The notes beneath the pieces were generated by a model. The model saw only the letters and a program-made list of their open reading frames with translations, was not told the origin of the DNA and made no database searches. Positions 32,876-41,654 of a stretch of DNA of 64,000 nt are shown piece after piece (the stretch's first letter is position 1; each line of letters begins with the position of its first letter). The translations under genes and the position numbers were made by a program. This DNA is from Hymenobacter cavernae (GTDB lineage Bacteria; Bacteroidota; Bacteroidia; Cytophagales; Hymenobacteraceae). The stretch lies in NCBI RefSeq assembly GCF_014641455.1, contig NZ_BMHT01000009.1, positions 91,746 through 155,745 on the forward strand. The letters run 5' to 3'.

Positions 32876-35800
32876 ATGCAGCCGGAACTAGCGGCCTACT
32901 TTATGAAATGGTTTTCTTTCCGGCGTTTGCTCGGCTTGGGGTTCTTGCTGGTCGTGCTGACGCTGGGCCTCGCCGCCTGGTTTATCGGCTCGGCGTATGG
33001 GCGGCGCTACCTGGAGCAGCTCGTGCGCGGACGAGTCAGCCGCAGCTCCGACCTCGTGCTGGCGCCGTTTGAAATTGAGTTTTCGCCCTGGCACGACTTT
33101 CCGCACCTCACGGCGTCGCTGCACCACCTGCGCCTGACGGACACCACCTACCAGCAGCCGCAGCTGGTTTTTGGGGTGGGGCGCGCCGATATGCGCCTGG
33201 AGTTAGGTAGCCTGCTGCGCGGCCGTGCGCGAGTCAGTCGTCTGATCGTGACCGATGTAGACTTCCGGGAGCGGGTCGATTCGCTGGGCCATAGCTGGGG
33301 CTTGCACGGCAAGCGCAAAGGCCAAAAGCACAGCACCAGCCCCGACCTGACGCTGGTGCTCGACTCGCTCATTGTCAATAACTACCACATGCAGTCGCGC
33401 AACGAGTACGCCCACAGCTCGTTTGCCGCGAGTGCGCGGCAAGCCCGCCTTTCGGTTCGGATTCAGCAGGGCGTGTTGCAGGCGCGCGGCACTATCGATG
33501 GGCAAATCAATTACCTGGGTAGCAGCGACGACCCACTGTTTAAGCAGGAGCCGGTGCAGGCTTGGGTCAATTACACGTTTAATTTCGAGAAGCGACAGGG
33601 CGTGTTTTCCAACACCCGCGCCACGCTCAATGGCGACACCATCCAGGTCAGCGGCACGCATACGAGTACGGATAACCGGCGGGCCGGCACGCGCATGAAC
33701 CTGCGGTTTGAGGGAGAGCAGCCGCTCATGGAGGTTTTGCATAAAGCCCTGCCTCCTAGCTTACAGTCGTATCTGGCGGGAGCAACCAGCCCGAGCAAGG
33801 CCCATATTATCTACACCATCGCGGGGCTGAACGGTCCCACGATCAGCACCCGCAACGTGCTGCGGTTTAAGCTACGCGGAGCCAGGTTGTTCTGGCCTGA
33901 CTCGACGCGCCGCATCAACCACTGGGACCTGGCCGGCACCTACGACAATGGCCCCGGCCACACTTCCCGCACCACCTTTCTGAACCTCGACCATTGCCGC
34001 CTCTACACGTCGGCGGGGCAGCTAAACATTGCCTTGCTGCTGCGCGATTTCGACCGTCCGTTCGTAGATGGACACCTGCGTGGCAGCACCGAGTTGCCGG
34101 AGCTGGCAGCCGTCGTGTCGCCGGGGTTGTGGCGCGCCCGCCACGGCACGGCCCAGCTCGATGTGCGTTTGCACGGACTGCTGCCGCCCCCGCCGGGTAG
34201 GCGCACGGCTGTCTCCCGGCAGCCTAGCTTGTCGGTGCGCGGGGCCGTGACTCTGCGTGATGCCTCGTTCGTGCTGCTCGACCGGGGTGCCGACATGAGC
34301 GGCCTGAACGTGCGCATCGGCTTGCGCGACAGTATCTGGCGGCTCTCGGATGCTTCCGGGGTGCTCGATAAGATGGGGTTTCGGGCGGGCGCTACCACCG
34401 TTAACCTGCTGGATTATCTGACCGGCCAAAAACCCGTTACGCACATCACCGGCCATTTTGCCGTCGATGAGCTGCGGGTAACCCGGCTGCGGGAATTGCT
34501 GCGACCCCGCCCCCTGGCCACCCGGCCGGCAGCTACGCCGGCCCTGGCTCGCAAGCGCAACCGCGCCAAACAGGCCAACCGCACCGCTAACCTAGGTTCC
34601 AGCTTGTTTCCGCCCGGCTTGCGGCTGAACGTGGCCCTGCGCTGCGATCAGCTGCTGCTGCCCACCGACACGCTCCGCCACCTGGCCGTAACGGTGCGCC
34701 ACGATGGCAAGCGCGTGGAGCTTTCCAACCTGGCCGGGCAGGTGTGGGGCGGGCAGGTGCGCGGGCAGGTTTCCTGGCCCACCGACACCACGCACCAGGT
34801 GGCTCCCGTCAACTTCCAGCTCGGCGTCCAGTTCGCCACCATCAACTACCAGCGTTTGCTCGCCAAGATGGCACGCCCTCCGCAGCGCTCGGCCAAAGCG
34901 CCGGCGAGTCCGGCGCTCCGCGAGCTGCTGTTGGCTGCTAATGGTCAGATTATTTGCACTATAAATCATGTGCAGCTGCCAGGCGGCGAGCAGTTGCGGA
35001 GCCTGAAAATGCGCTTCGATAAGCAGGAAAATGTTCTGCGTATGCCTTACCTCGACTTTGGCACAACGCGCGGCGGTACGGGCCACGCAACAGCCTCGGC
35101 GCAGGTAGCGGGCACCCACCTGCAAGCCGCCGACGCCAGCCTGGATCTGCGTTATGCCACCCTCGATGTGCAGGAACTCCTGAAGCTGCTGGCCAGCCTC
35201 GATCCGGACGATAACGCTACGCCCGCTCCGGTAGCTACTGCCAAACCAGAGCAAAACGCCAATAAAGCGGCCCGGCTACTGGCCGATGGTCTGCTTACGG
35301 CCAGGGTGCGCGTGCAGGCCGATGAGGTGCATTACGCCGCCATCAAGGGGCACGACTTCCGACTGGTATCACGCCTGCGCGACGGGGCGGCTCGCCTGGA
35401 AGATTGCTCGCTCAAAGCTTTTCAGGGGCAGATTCAGCTGCGGGGCTTTATGCGTACTAACGCCGGCCGGCACCATCACCCGCTGCACGTGCAGGTGCTA
35501 TTAGATGCTATTCAGCTGCCGGAGTTGTTTGCGGCCGCCACTACGATGGGCCTGAATGTGATGAACAGCGACAATGTTCGCGGCTCCATGCACTGCGCCG
35601 CCGATCTGCGCACCGATCTCAACGCGGAGTTCCTGCCCGATTTCAACCAGACCCTAGGTTACCTGCGCACGGATATTCGCAACCTGGAACTCATTGAGGT
35701 CGACGCCCTCACCCAGGCCTTGCGTTTTCTGAAAGCGGAGCGCACCGATCATCTGTACTTTGAGCCGGTGAGTACCCGCTTCGTGCTCGACCGCGGCCAG

Positions 35801-36181
35801 CTTTTGATTCCTTCGCTGAACCTGAATAGCAATCTCACCGACCTGCACATCAGTGGCCGTTATGGCCTCGATGGCCGCTCCAACCTCTACGTGGGTCTTA
35901 ATCCGTTGCAGGCTCTGTTCAGCAACAACGACAAGCGCATTGCCCGCATCCAGAGCGGCGAGGCTACCCGGCGACCCGACCGGCCCCTCACCTACGTCAA
36001 TCTGCGCCGCACGGCACCCGACGCCAAGTATGGTGTGCGCCTCTTCAAGAAGGACGAGCAGCGCGCCCAGCAGGCAGCACTGCGCCAGCAGTGCCAGCGG
36101 CTCCTGCTTACCCAGCGGCTCGATACCACGCTCCGGCTGTTGCGGTCCGACGCACCGGCCGTTATGCAGCGCCAGCAGTAG
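32876..36181 (+). CDS. Large AsmA-like membrane protein
   Basis: An 1101-residue protein with one N-terminal transmembrane helix (about 17-36, LGLGFLLVVLTLGLAAWFIG) and a very long periplasmic region of repeating beta strands. This is the architecture of AsmA/TamB-type bridge proteins that move lipids between membranes. The second half has the AsmA C-terminal signature (SLKAFQGQIQLRGFMRTN, LGYLRTDIRNLELIEVDALT, LNSNLTDLHISGRYGLDG). Two ATGs are possible: 32876 and 32903 (MKWFSFRRLLG, right before the helix). I keep the first, but the second is as likely. A role in outer-membrane lipid homeostasis is inferred from the family. Confidence 0.82.
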   Translation: MQPELAAYFMKWFSFRRLLGLGFLLVVLTLGLAAWFIGSAYGRRYLEQLVRGRVSRSSDLVLAPFEIEFSPWHDFPHLTASLHHLRLTDTTYQQPQLVFGVGRADMRLELGSLLRGRARVSRLIVTDVDFRERVDSLGHSWGLHGKRKGQKHSTSPDLTLVLDSLIVNNYHMQSRNEYAHSSFAASARQARLSVRIQQGVLQARGTIDGQINYLGSSDDPLFKQEPVQAWVNYTFNFEKRQGVFSNTRATLNGDTIQVSGTHTSTDNRRAGTRMNLRFEGEQPLMEVLHKALPPSLQSYLAGATSPSKAHIIYTIAGLNGPTISTRNVLRFKLRGARLFWPDSTRRINHWDLAGTYDNGPGHTSRTTFLNLDHCRLYTSAGQLNIALLLRDFDRPFVDGHLRGSTELPELAAVVSPGLWRARHGTAQLDVRLHGLLPPPPGRRTAVSRQPSLSVRGAVTLRDASFVLLDRGADMSGLNVRIGLRDSIWRLSDASGVLDKMGFRAGATTVNLLDYLTGQKPVTHITGHFAVDELRVTRLRELLRPRPLATRPAATPALARKRNRAKQANRTANLGSSLFPPGLRLNVALRCDQLLLPTDTLRHLAVTVRHDGKRVELSNLAGQVWGGQVRGQVSWPTDTTHQVAPVNFQLGVQFATINYQRLLAKMARPPQRSAKAPASPALRELLLAANGQIICTINHVQLPGGEQLRSLKMRFDKQENVLRMPYLDFGTTRGGTGHATASAQVAGTHLQAADASLDLRYATLDVQELLKLLASLDPDDNATPAPVATAKPEQNANKAARLLADGLLTARVRVQADEVHYAAIKGHDFRLVSRLRDGAARLEDCSLKAFQGQIQLRGFMRTNAGRHHHPLHVQVLLDAIQLPELFAAATTMGLNVMNSDNVRGSMHCAADLRTDLNAEFLPDFNQTLGYLRTDIRNLELIEVDALTQALRFLKAERTDHLYFEPVSTRFVLDRGQLLIPSLNLNSNLTDLHISGRYGLDGRSNLYVGLNPLQALFSNNDKRIARIQSGEATRRPDRPLTYVNLRRTAPDAKYGVRLFKKDEQRAQQAALRQQCQRLLLTQRLDTTLRLLRSDAPAVMQRQQ

Positions 36182-36237
36182 CGGCCCGCCCATAAATCCT
36201 CAACTTCAAACCCTATAATCGTCACATTATCATGCGA

Positions 36238-36268
36238 TTGATGGAATTTTTGCGTGCGTCTACCTTTG
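36238..36268 (+). promoter_or_regulatory. Bacteroidota-type promoter
   Basis: TTG at 36238-36240, a 20-base spacer, then TACCTTTG at 36261-36268: both boxes match the consensus. Transcription would begin near 36275, downstream of an in-frame GTG at 36254, and so fixes the start of the next gene at the ATG at 36302. Confidence 0.7.
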
Positions 36269-36301
36269 TCTTACATCACAGTACTACTTTCCGTCACTGC
36301 C

Positions 36302-36913
36302 ATGCAAGACAAAGCCGAGAGCACCACGCTGGTGCACCCCGACGCAACGCCTGATTTCTATTTAAGCAACAAAACCCTCGGGACGCTGGGTATGCTAGGT
36401 GCGCCGTTTCTTGCCCTGGCTATGCTCTGGAGCAGTTTCTGGGGTAAGCACTGGCTGAACCCCTCGTACCTCGACGGGGTGCTCTGCCTCGTGTACATAT
36501 CGGCTTGGATGTGCAGCATGCTCGGCTTGGTCCAATTGCGCGCCACCGGCGAAAGCCGCTTCGGGCGCGGCGTGCTCTACCTCATCTTCAGCACGCTCAC
36601 CCTGGCCAATTGCTGGAACACCTACCACGCCATTCATCCCAACGCCTGGACGCTGCTTTATAGGGCGTTGGATGCTTTTTGGCCCATCAGCAACCTTGTC
36701 ATGCTGGTGGTGGGCATCACCATTGCCCACACTAAAGGGCTGCCGGGCTGGCGGCGCTACGTGCCGCTAGCGGTGGGCCTCTGGCTGCCGAGTGTGGCCT
36801 TGGTCTACACCTGCCTGGGTAATAACCTGAGCACCATGCTGTTTGATACCTCCTACACCACCAGCGCCTGGCTGACCCTCGGCTACGTGGTGCGCACCAG
36901 CCCGGAAAGCTAG
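36302..36913 (+). CDS. Integral membrane protein of unknown function
   Basis: A 203-residue protein starting MQDKAESTTLVHPDA, chosen because the promoter at 36238-36268 starts transcription after the alternative start. Five or so hydrophobic helices are visible: LGMLGAPFLALAMLWSSFWG, LDGVLCLVYISAWMCSMLGL, GVLYLIFSTLTLANCW, FWPISNLVMLVVGITIAH and YVPLAVGLWLPSVALVYTCL. Their pattern suggests a small inner-membrane protein without a large soluble domain. I do not recognise the family. Confidence 0.75.
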   Translation: MQDKAESTTLVHPDATPDFYLSNKTLGTLGMLGAPFLALAMLWSSFWGKHWLNPSYLDGVLCLVYISAWMCSMLGLVQLRATGESRFGRGVLYLIFSTLTLANCWNTYHAIHPNAWTLLYRALDAFWPISNLVMLVVGITIAHTKGLPGWRRYVPLAVGLWLPSVALVYTCLGNNLSTMLFDTSYTTSAWLTLGYVVRTSPES

Positions 36914-37035
36914 GTTTCGCGGAGTTCGGCTGCGGGGAGCTACGTACGCTTTAAATTCAACTTGCCGGCAATCTGATTTTTAGAAAATAAGCGCGCAAAG
37001 AGGCATCTCACACGCACTGAAAAGGCATTTAGATT

Positions 37036-37081
37036 GTAGTATAAGAAGAAGACCACGTATAGGGTCTGCTTCTTATACTAC
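37036..37081. terminator. Hairpin, possible terminator
   Basis: Arms GTAGTATAAGAAGAAGACC / GGGTCTGCTTCTTATACTAC pair over most of their length with one mismatch. It lies between the membrane protein gene and the acetyltransferase gene. Confidence 0.55.
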
Positions 37082-37175
37082 CACCAGCGCCAGATTATCT
37101 TACCCTGCCCGGATGTTTTCGCATCCTGAGCCTTGGGCTCCGTTGATCTGGCTACTGTTCAGCTTACCTTGCGTA

Positions 37176-37739
37176 ATGATTATACTAGAGCCTTTCACCA
37201 AAGCCGATTTTCCGCAACTTATTTCCTGGATTGATAACGAACGACTGCTCAAGGAGTGGTCGGGTGGCCTGTTCTCTTTCCCCCTAACGGAGGACAGCCT
37301 AAACTGGTACATCGAGGACACCAACGACCTCGAAAACTCAGAAGTATTTGTTTACAAAGCCGTTGACACCAATACCGGCGAAACCGTCGGCCATATTTCA
37401 CTGGGCAGCATTAGTCGCTACCACAAAGCCGGGCGCATCACGCGCGTGCTGGTTGGCAACACGGCCGCGCGCGGGCAGGGCTACGGCCAGGCCATGGTGA
37501 AAGCTATTCTCTCCGTTGGCTTTCGGGACCTAGGTCTGCACCGCATCAGCCTGGGCGTGTACGACTTCAACCACAGCGCCATTCGGTGCTACGAGCGCGC
37601 TGGCCTGCACCGCGAAGGCACCCTGCGCGACGTGGTCCGCTACGACGACAAATACTGGTCGTTGGTAGAAATGAGCATGTTACGGCACGAATGGCAGCAA
37701 GCGCAAGCCGAAGCGCAGGTTTCGGTCTGTGTTGCGTAG
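37176..37739 (+). CDS. GNAT family N-acetyltransferase
   Basis: A 187-residue acetyltransferase of the RimJ/RimL-like GNAT group, started at the ATG at 37176 (MIILEPFTKADFPQLISWI), which is where the family homology begins. Acetyl-CoA binding is indicated by TRVLVGNTAARGQGYGQAMV (R/Q-x-x-G-x-G/A motif) followed by DLGLHRISLGVYDFNHSAIR and the CYERAGLHREGTLRD motif, both hallmarks of the group. It transfers an acetyl group to an unknown amine, possibly a protein N-terminus or an antibiotic. Confidence 0.9.
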   Translation: MIILEPFTKADFPQLISWIDNERLLKEWSGGLFSFPLTEDSLNWYIEDTNDLENSEVFVYKAVDTNTGETVGHISLGSISRYHKAGRITRVLVGNTAARGQGYGQAMVKAILSVGFRDLGLHRISLGVYDFNHSAIRCYERAGLHREGTLRDVVRYDDKYWSLVEMSMLRHEWQQAQAEAQVSVCVA

Positions 37740-37784
37740 CCGGGCGGGCAGCCAGCCTTTTCACTTCCGAATCGCTAAAACTCT

Positions 37785-37838
37785 GAGCCGGTACGCGGCC
37801 GGTTCCGCATACAAACGGAACCGGCCGCGTACCGGCTC
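37785..37838. repeat. Perfect 23-base inverted repeat
   Basis: Arms 37785-37807 (GAGCCGGTACGCGGCCGG...) and 37816-37838 are exact complements with an 8-base loop CATACAAA. No adjacent T-run, so it looks more like a repeat palindrome than a terminator. Confidence 0.85.
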
Positions 37839-37937
37839 AACCCATCCGGGGCACACCACGTAGGCCTCGCAAAGGCAGCATCCTATTCCGGCGGCTCTTG
37901 CGACTTCCAGGGCCGGGCATTCGCTAACGACCAACGT

Positions 37938-38468
37938 ATGTTTGAGCAGGTAGACTGGCACGCGGTGTTTGTGCCTCACACGCCGTTGCTGTAGATTTTC
38001 GTTCGGGGCTCCCTGATCTATCTAGCTTTATTCCTGCTGCTACGGGTGCTGCTGAAGCGGGAATCGGGCACCCTAGGTATCACCGACACGCTGCTCATCG
38101 TGCTGATTGCTGATGCCTCCCAAAACGGCATGGCCGACGATTACCGCTCCGTCACCGACGGCATTATCTTGGTAGCCACGCTTATTTTCTGGAGCTTATT
38201 TCTGAACTGGCTCAGCTACCGGTTCCCGGTTCTGGAGAAGCTGATAAAACCCCGCAAGCTGCTACTGGTCAGAAACGGCCGGATGCTGAAGGACAACACG
38301 CGCAAGGAGCTGATTACCTACAGCGAGCTGATGAGCGAAGTACGCGCCAACGGCATCACCGACCTCAGCAGCATCAGGGAAGCCTACATGGAGCCAACCG
38401 GCACCATCAGCATCATCTGCTTCGAGGAAAGCCCGGGCGGCAAGCGGGAAGAAAAAACAGTGGTATGA
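37938..38468 (+). pseudogene. DUF421/YetF-type membrane protein gene with in-frame stop
   Basis: Read from the ATG at 37938, the frame gives MFEQVDWHAVFVPHTPLL, then TAG at 37992-37994, then IFVRGSLIYLALFLLLRVLL and the rest of a DUF421 protein (FVRGSLIYL as transmembrane 1, DTLLIVLIADASQNGM, the second and third helices, and the soluble DUF421 domain with ELMSEVRANGI). In relatives I recall, the interrupted position is PLLEIFVRG, so a GAG to TAG change is the simplest explanation. The N-terminal extension matches the family up to and past the stop. Either the gene is a recent pseudogene, or translation restarts at a downstream start such as GTG 38046, which would lose the first membrane helix. 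Confidence 0.75.
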
Positions 38469-38546
38469 CACGCAAAGGAGCAGCCTTGTCCGGGCTACTC
38501 CTGGCGGTTGTGTTTCGCATTGAGGCCGCTTAATAACCTAGCTTTT

Positions 38547-38888
38547 CTACAAAGCCCTGCGGTGGGGCAAGAACCGATGCGGCACAAAGTGCACCACCAA
38601 CGGGCCTTCTCCGCCGTGGGCGGCGTAAAACGCGGCCACGGCTGTTTTCAGGGCCGGCTCATCGTGCAAAGAAACCGTGGCAAACACATCGTGCGCGTCC
38701 AGCGGAGCGGGCAGTGCGCTCAGGCGACAGCTATCAACCCCAAAGGAATGCTCGACGAACAACGGAGTACCATCCTTGGCGGCGTGGTCGTGCTGGTAGC
38801 GCCAAGCCTGGCTGAACGCCGGCCGGTTGGCCATGCGGTCCTCGTTGGTGGGCGAAAAACCTAGGCTTCGCAGGTAAGAATCGGTCAT
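38547..38888 (-). CDS. Small protein of unknown function
   Basis: A 113-residue soluble protein. The N-terminus (MTDSYLRSLGFSPTNEDR) is followed by FSQAWRYQHDHAAKDGTPLF and a central helix-strand mix ending VVHFVPHRFLPH. No signal peptide, membrane helix or recognisable motif. It pairs with the 89-residue gene upstream (20-base gap, same strand). Both have the pattern of a short N-terminal helix, LGF/FGF, then a basic stretch, so they may be diverged relatives. Possible immunity-type or accessory proteins, but I have no evidence for that. Confidence 0.65.
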   Translation of the reverse strand: MTDSYLRSLGFSPTNEDRMANRPAFSQAWRYQHDHAAKDGTPLFVEHSFGVDSCRLSALPAPLDAHDVFATVSLHDEPALKTAVAAFYAAHGGEGPLVVHFVPHRFLPHRRAL

Positions 38889-38908
38889 GGCAGTAAGGGA
38901 AAAAGAAG

Positions 38909-39178
38909 TTAGATAGAAAGAGAAGGCTCTGCGGCCCAGTTTACCTGGCGCAACAGCACGCGAAACTCAGCTTCCGAAGCCAGGCGGCCCTGGAAGCTGT
39001 ACAGCAGCCGGCCGTTCACGGCTTCCAGCAGGGTCAGCTCGGCATCATCGTAGAGGACGATGGTTTCCTGCCCGCAGTCGCTGGGCCGACTGTAGCGCGT
39101 TTGTCCGGCCGGGGCGCGGTACGGCACGAAGCCAAACGCCAGCAGCAGCTCGGCGGAAGGCTGATAAAAGGAAGACAT
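38909..39178 (-). CDS. Small protein of unknown function
   Basis: An 89-residue soluble protein: MSSFYQPSAELLLAFGFVPY, then GQTRYSRPSDCGQETIVLYD, then two predicted strands, and a C-terminal helix with SEAEFRVLLRQVNW. First gene of a two-gene unit with the one ending at 38547. No recognisable domain. Confidence 0.65.
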   Translation of the reverse strand: MSSFYQPSAELLLAFGFVPYRAPAGQTRYSRPSDCGQETIVLYDDAELTLLEAVNGRLLYSFQGRLASEAEFRVLLRQVNWAAEPSLSI

Positions 39179-39328
39179 ACAGGATGGCTCGGGAAAGGGC
39201 GCAAAGCCAAGATACTCTGCGCTAAGCTAGTAAGCGCCGAATGAGGGCGCAGCACAGTCAACAGTATCGCTACTACTACGGCCGGTACTTAGCTTAACGC
39301 GAACGGAGCCGTTAAGTTCGCCGGCCGA

Positions 39329-40516
39329 CTACTGCGGCAAAAAGATGTGGAACGTAGTGCCGCTGCTCACTTCACTCTCCACCTCTACCCGCCCCCCGGC
39401 CTGGTGCACGAGGCGGTTGACCAGGTACAAGCCCATGCCGGAGCCAACGACCTCGGGGTGAAAGCGGCGAAACAGCTGAAACAGCTCGCTGCCATGCCGC
39501 GCCAGATCGATGCCACGGCCATTATCCTGCACGCTGATTATCACTTCCTTGTCGCCCTGCGCCGTGCTAACCCGCACCTGGGGCCTGCGGTCGGGGCTGG
39601 CGTACTTGAGGGCGTTGCTGAGCAGATTATACAACATGCTGTGCAGGCTAGGTCGCGCCATGCGCAGTCTGGGCACGGCAGAGAAGTCGAGCGTGAAACC
39701 GGCCTCATGCTCGCTTGGGTGCAGGCTGCGGATGATGTCCTCGGTGAATGGGCGCAATTCTACTACATCCACCGACACCTGCTCCAGCTCGCGCTGCTGC
39801 TGCACTACTTCCGTTAGCCCCTCAATGGTGCCCAGAATCTGCTGCAAGGCTTCTTCAAACATGCTCATCATGCCGGCCGCGTCGGGGTCGTGGAAGGTAG
39901 CGGTGCGTTTCAGCTCCTGAAACAGGCCCGCCATGTTCGTGACGGGCTGCTTCAGATCGTGAGAGGCCGTGTACACGAAGCTATCCAGGTCGGAGTTGAT
40001 GCGCGTGAGCTGTTCGTTCTTCGTGACCAGCAGTTCGTTGGCGCGGGCGAGCTGCTTGCTCTGCTCCTCGGCCTGAACTTTGGCGCGCAACAGCTCCTGC
40101 TCGTATTTGCGCCGGTCGGTGATGTCGAATAAGGTTATCCGCACAGCCAGGGGTTGCTTATCGATGTCGCGCAGCAGCACGGCATTCATCAGCACGGGTA
40201 GCGTCGAGCCGTCTTTGCGGCGCAGCGTGTAGCTGATTTCCCGCACCTGATCTTGCAGCAACAGCAAGGGCGCGCAGTGCATTTCGTAGTGCAGGCGCCC
40301 GCCGATGGTGAACAGCTCTTGCAGACATTTGCGCGCTACCAGCTCCTGCACTTCATAACCTAGCCACGTAAGCAGCGTGTGGTTCAGCTTTACCAGGGTT
40401 CCGTCGGGCAGACAGGTGCAATAGCCACAAGGGGCATGTTCATACAGATCTTCCAGATTTTCCTGGGTTAAACGCAGATCAAGCTCGGGCAATAGCTCGT
40501 CCTCAGGTTCACTCAT
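39329..40516 (-). CDS. PAS-domain sensor histidine kinase
   Basis: A 395-residue soluble kinase. The PAS domain covers about 22-135 (DLYEHAPCGYCTCLPDGTLV, WLGYEVQELVARK, RRKDGSTLPVLMNAVLL, ITLFDITDRRKYE). A coiled coil to about 178 and the HisKA domain follow (phospho-acceptor H186 in YTASHDLKQPV). The ATPase domain has N301 in LLSNALKYA, DNGRGID at 331-337, FQLFRRF and GSGMGLYL at 358-365. There is no transmembrane helix, so it senses a cytoplasmic signal. Its ATG lies one base after the stop of the RsbQ-like gene upstream; no response regulator is next to it. A functional link to the hydrolase is strongly suggested by this coupling. Confidence 0.95.
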   Translation of the reverse strand: MSEPEDELLPELDLRLTQENLEDLYEHAPCGYCTCLPDGTLVKLNHTLLTWLGYEVQELVARKCLQELFTIGGRLHYEMHCAPLLLLQDQVREISYTLRRKDGSTLPVLMNAVLLRDIDKQPLAVRITLFDITDRRKYEQELLRAKVQAEEQSKQLARANELLVTKNEQLTRINSDLDSFVYTASHDLKQPVTNMAGLFQELKRTATFHDPDAAGMMSMFEEALQQILGTIEGLTEVVQQQRELEQVSVDVVELRPFTEDIIRSLHPSEHEAGFTLDFSAVPRLRMARPSLHSMLYNLLSNALKYASPDRRPQVRVSTAQGDKEVIISVQDNGRGIDLARHGSELFQLFRRFHPEVVGSGMGLYLVNRLVHQAGGRVEVESEVSSGTTFHIFLPQ

Positions 40517-40517
40517 A

Positions 40518-41324
40518 CTAACTACTTACGCCGGTACGCAAAAAATGGTCAATTGCGGCGATGGTTGCCCGCGGAACGCTCAGGTGCGGACAATGCCCGG
40601 AGGTATCCAGCACAATTAACTCGCTTTCAGGCAAATGCCTATGCAGATAGGTCCCGACGGCCAAGGGCGCAATTACATCGTGGGCACACTGCAAAATAAG
40701 GGCCGGCATGTGCAGCCGGGGCAGATCGGCGCGGTTGTCGGAGAGGAACGTGACGCGGGCAAAATGCCGGGCAATAGTGGGGTCGGAACTGCAAAAGCTG
40801 TTGTTCAGCTCGGCGGCCAGCTCGGGGCGGTCGGGGTGGCCCATGATAACGGGCGTGATGCCCCCCGACCAACCTAGGTAATTGTCGTCCATGGCCTCCA
40901 GCAGCTCCTCAATATCCGTCTGCTCGAAACCACCCACATACGCCTCGTCGTTGATATAGCGGGGCGAGGGCGCCACCAGCACCAGGCACGCAAAACGCGA
41001 CGGCTCCCGGTTGGCTGCCAGCACTCCGATCATCGCACTCACGGAATGCCCTACGAAAACAACGTTCTCTAAACCTAGCTCGTGAATAACGGCCAGCACA
41101 TCCTCGGCGTGAGCCGCCAGCGAGTTGTACCGCAGCGGGTCGTAGGCAGTCAGGTCCGAGCGCCCCGAGCCGACCAGGTCAAGCAGCACCACGCGGTAGC
41201 GCGCCTTAAAGGCCGGGGCTACCAAGCGCCACATGCGCTGGTCGCAGCCGAAGCCGTGCACGAATACCATAGCCTGCGCTCCATCACCGGAAACAGTGAC
41301 GTTATTACGCCTGAGAACATTCAT
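40518..41324 (-). CDS. RsbQ/KAI2-like alpha/beta hydrolase
   Basis: A 268-residue protein whose closest features are those of RsbQ (Bacillus stress signalling) and the plant karrikin receptor KAI2: FVHGFGCDQRMWRLVAPAF near 21-39, VVLLDLVGSGRSD, the nucleophile S94 in VFVGHSVSAMIG, the acid in LQCAHDVIAPLAVG and the histidine in LDTSGHCPHLSVP. In B. subtilis RsbQ works together with the PAS-domain phosphatase RsbP and is needed for it to respond to energy stress. Here the partner is a PAS histidine kinase one base downstream, a parallel arrangement. The ligand that the pocket hydrolyses is unknown. Confidence 0.92.
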   Translation of the reverse strand: MNVLRRNNVTVSGDGAQAMVFVHGFGCDQRMWRLVAPAFKARYRVVLLDLVGSGRSDLTAYDPLRYNSLAAHAEDVLAVIHELGLENVVFVGHSVSAMIGVLAANREPSRFACLVLVAPSPRYINDEAYVGGFEQTDIEELLEAMDDNYLGWSGGITPVIMGHPDRPELAAELNNSFCSSDPTIARHFARVTFLSDNRADLPRLHMPALILQCAHDVIAPLAVGTYLHRHLPESELIVLDTSGHCPHLSVPRATIAAIDHFLRTGVSS

Positions 41325-41654
41325 ACCGCCTTCGCTACCCGTTAATCAATATGCAAGCCACGGAATAACAGGCCTCACTGAAGGTTGCCGCAAGCTGCTC
41401 CGCGCCCCTAAGGTAGCAGTTGTGCTCCGGTAACCGTGTTATGGGTCTGGGATAAGGCCACAAACTATTCCCGCCCTAGCTGCGGGTACCTGCTGGCAGC
41501 ACCCGCTTGACTTCATGCCTTGGCGGGCACCTTTTACTTAACCGCCCCGACTACGGCCGACTGCTCGGGTCGCTCGGTTTAGCTTGGCCTTTAGTACCTC
41601 CACCCACCAGCACGGCGACATTCTTCCCAGCGTGTTCCTGGCGCGCCTGCAAGC
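41325..41654. other. Intergenic stretch without recognisable content
   Basis: About 330 bases between the RsbQ-like gene and the ABC ATPase gene. I see no gene, repeat of the listed families, or clear promoter. Short open frames here lack coding character. Confidence 0.5.
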
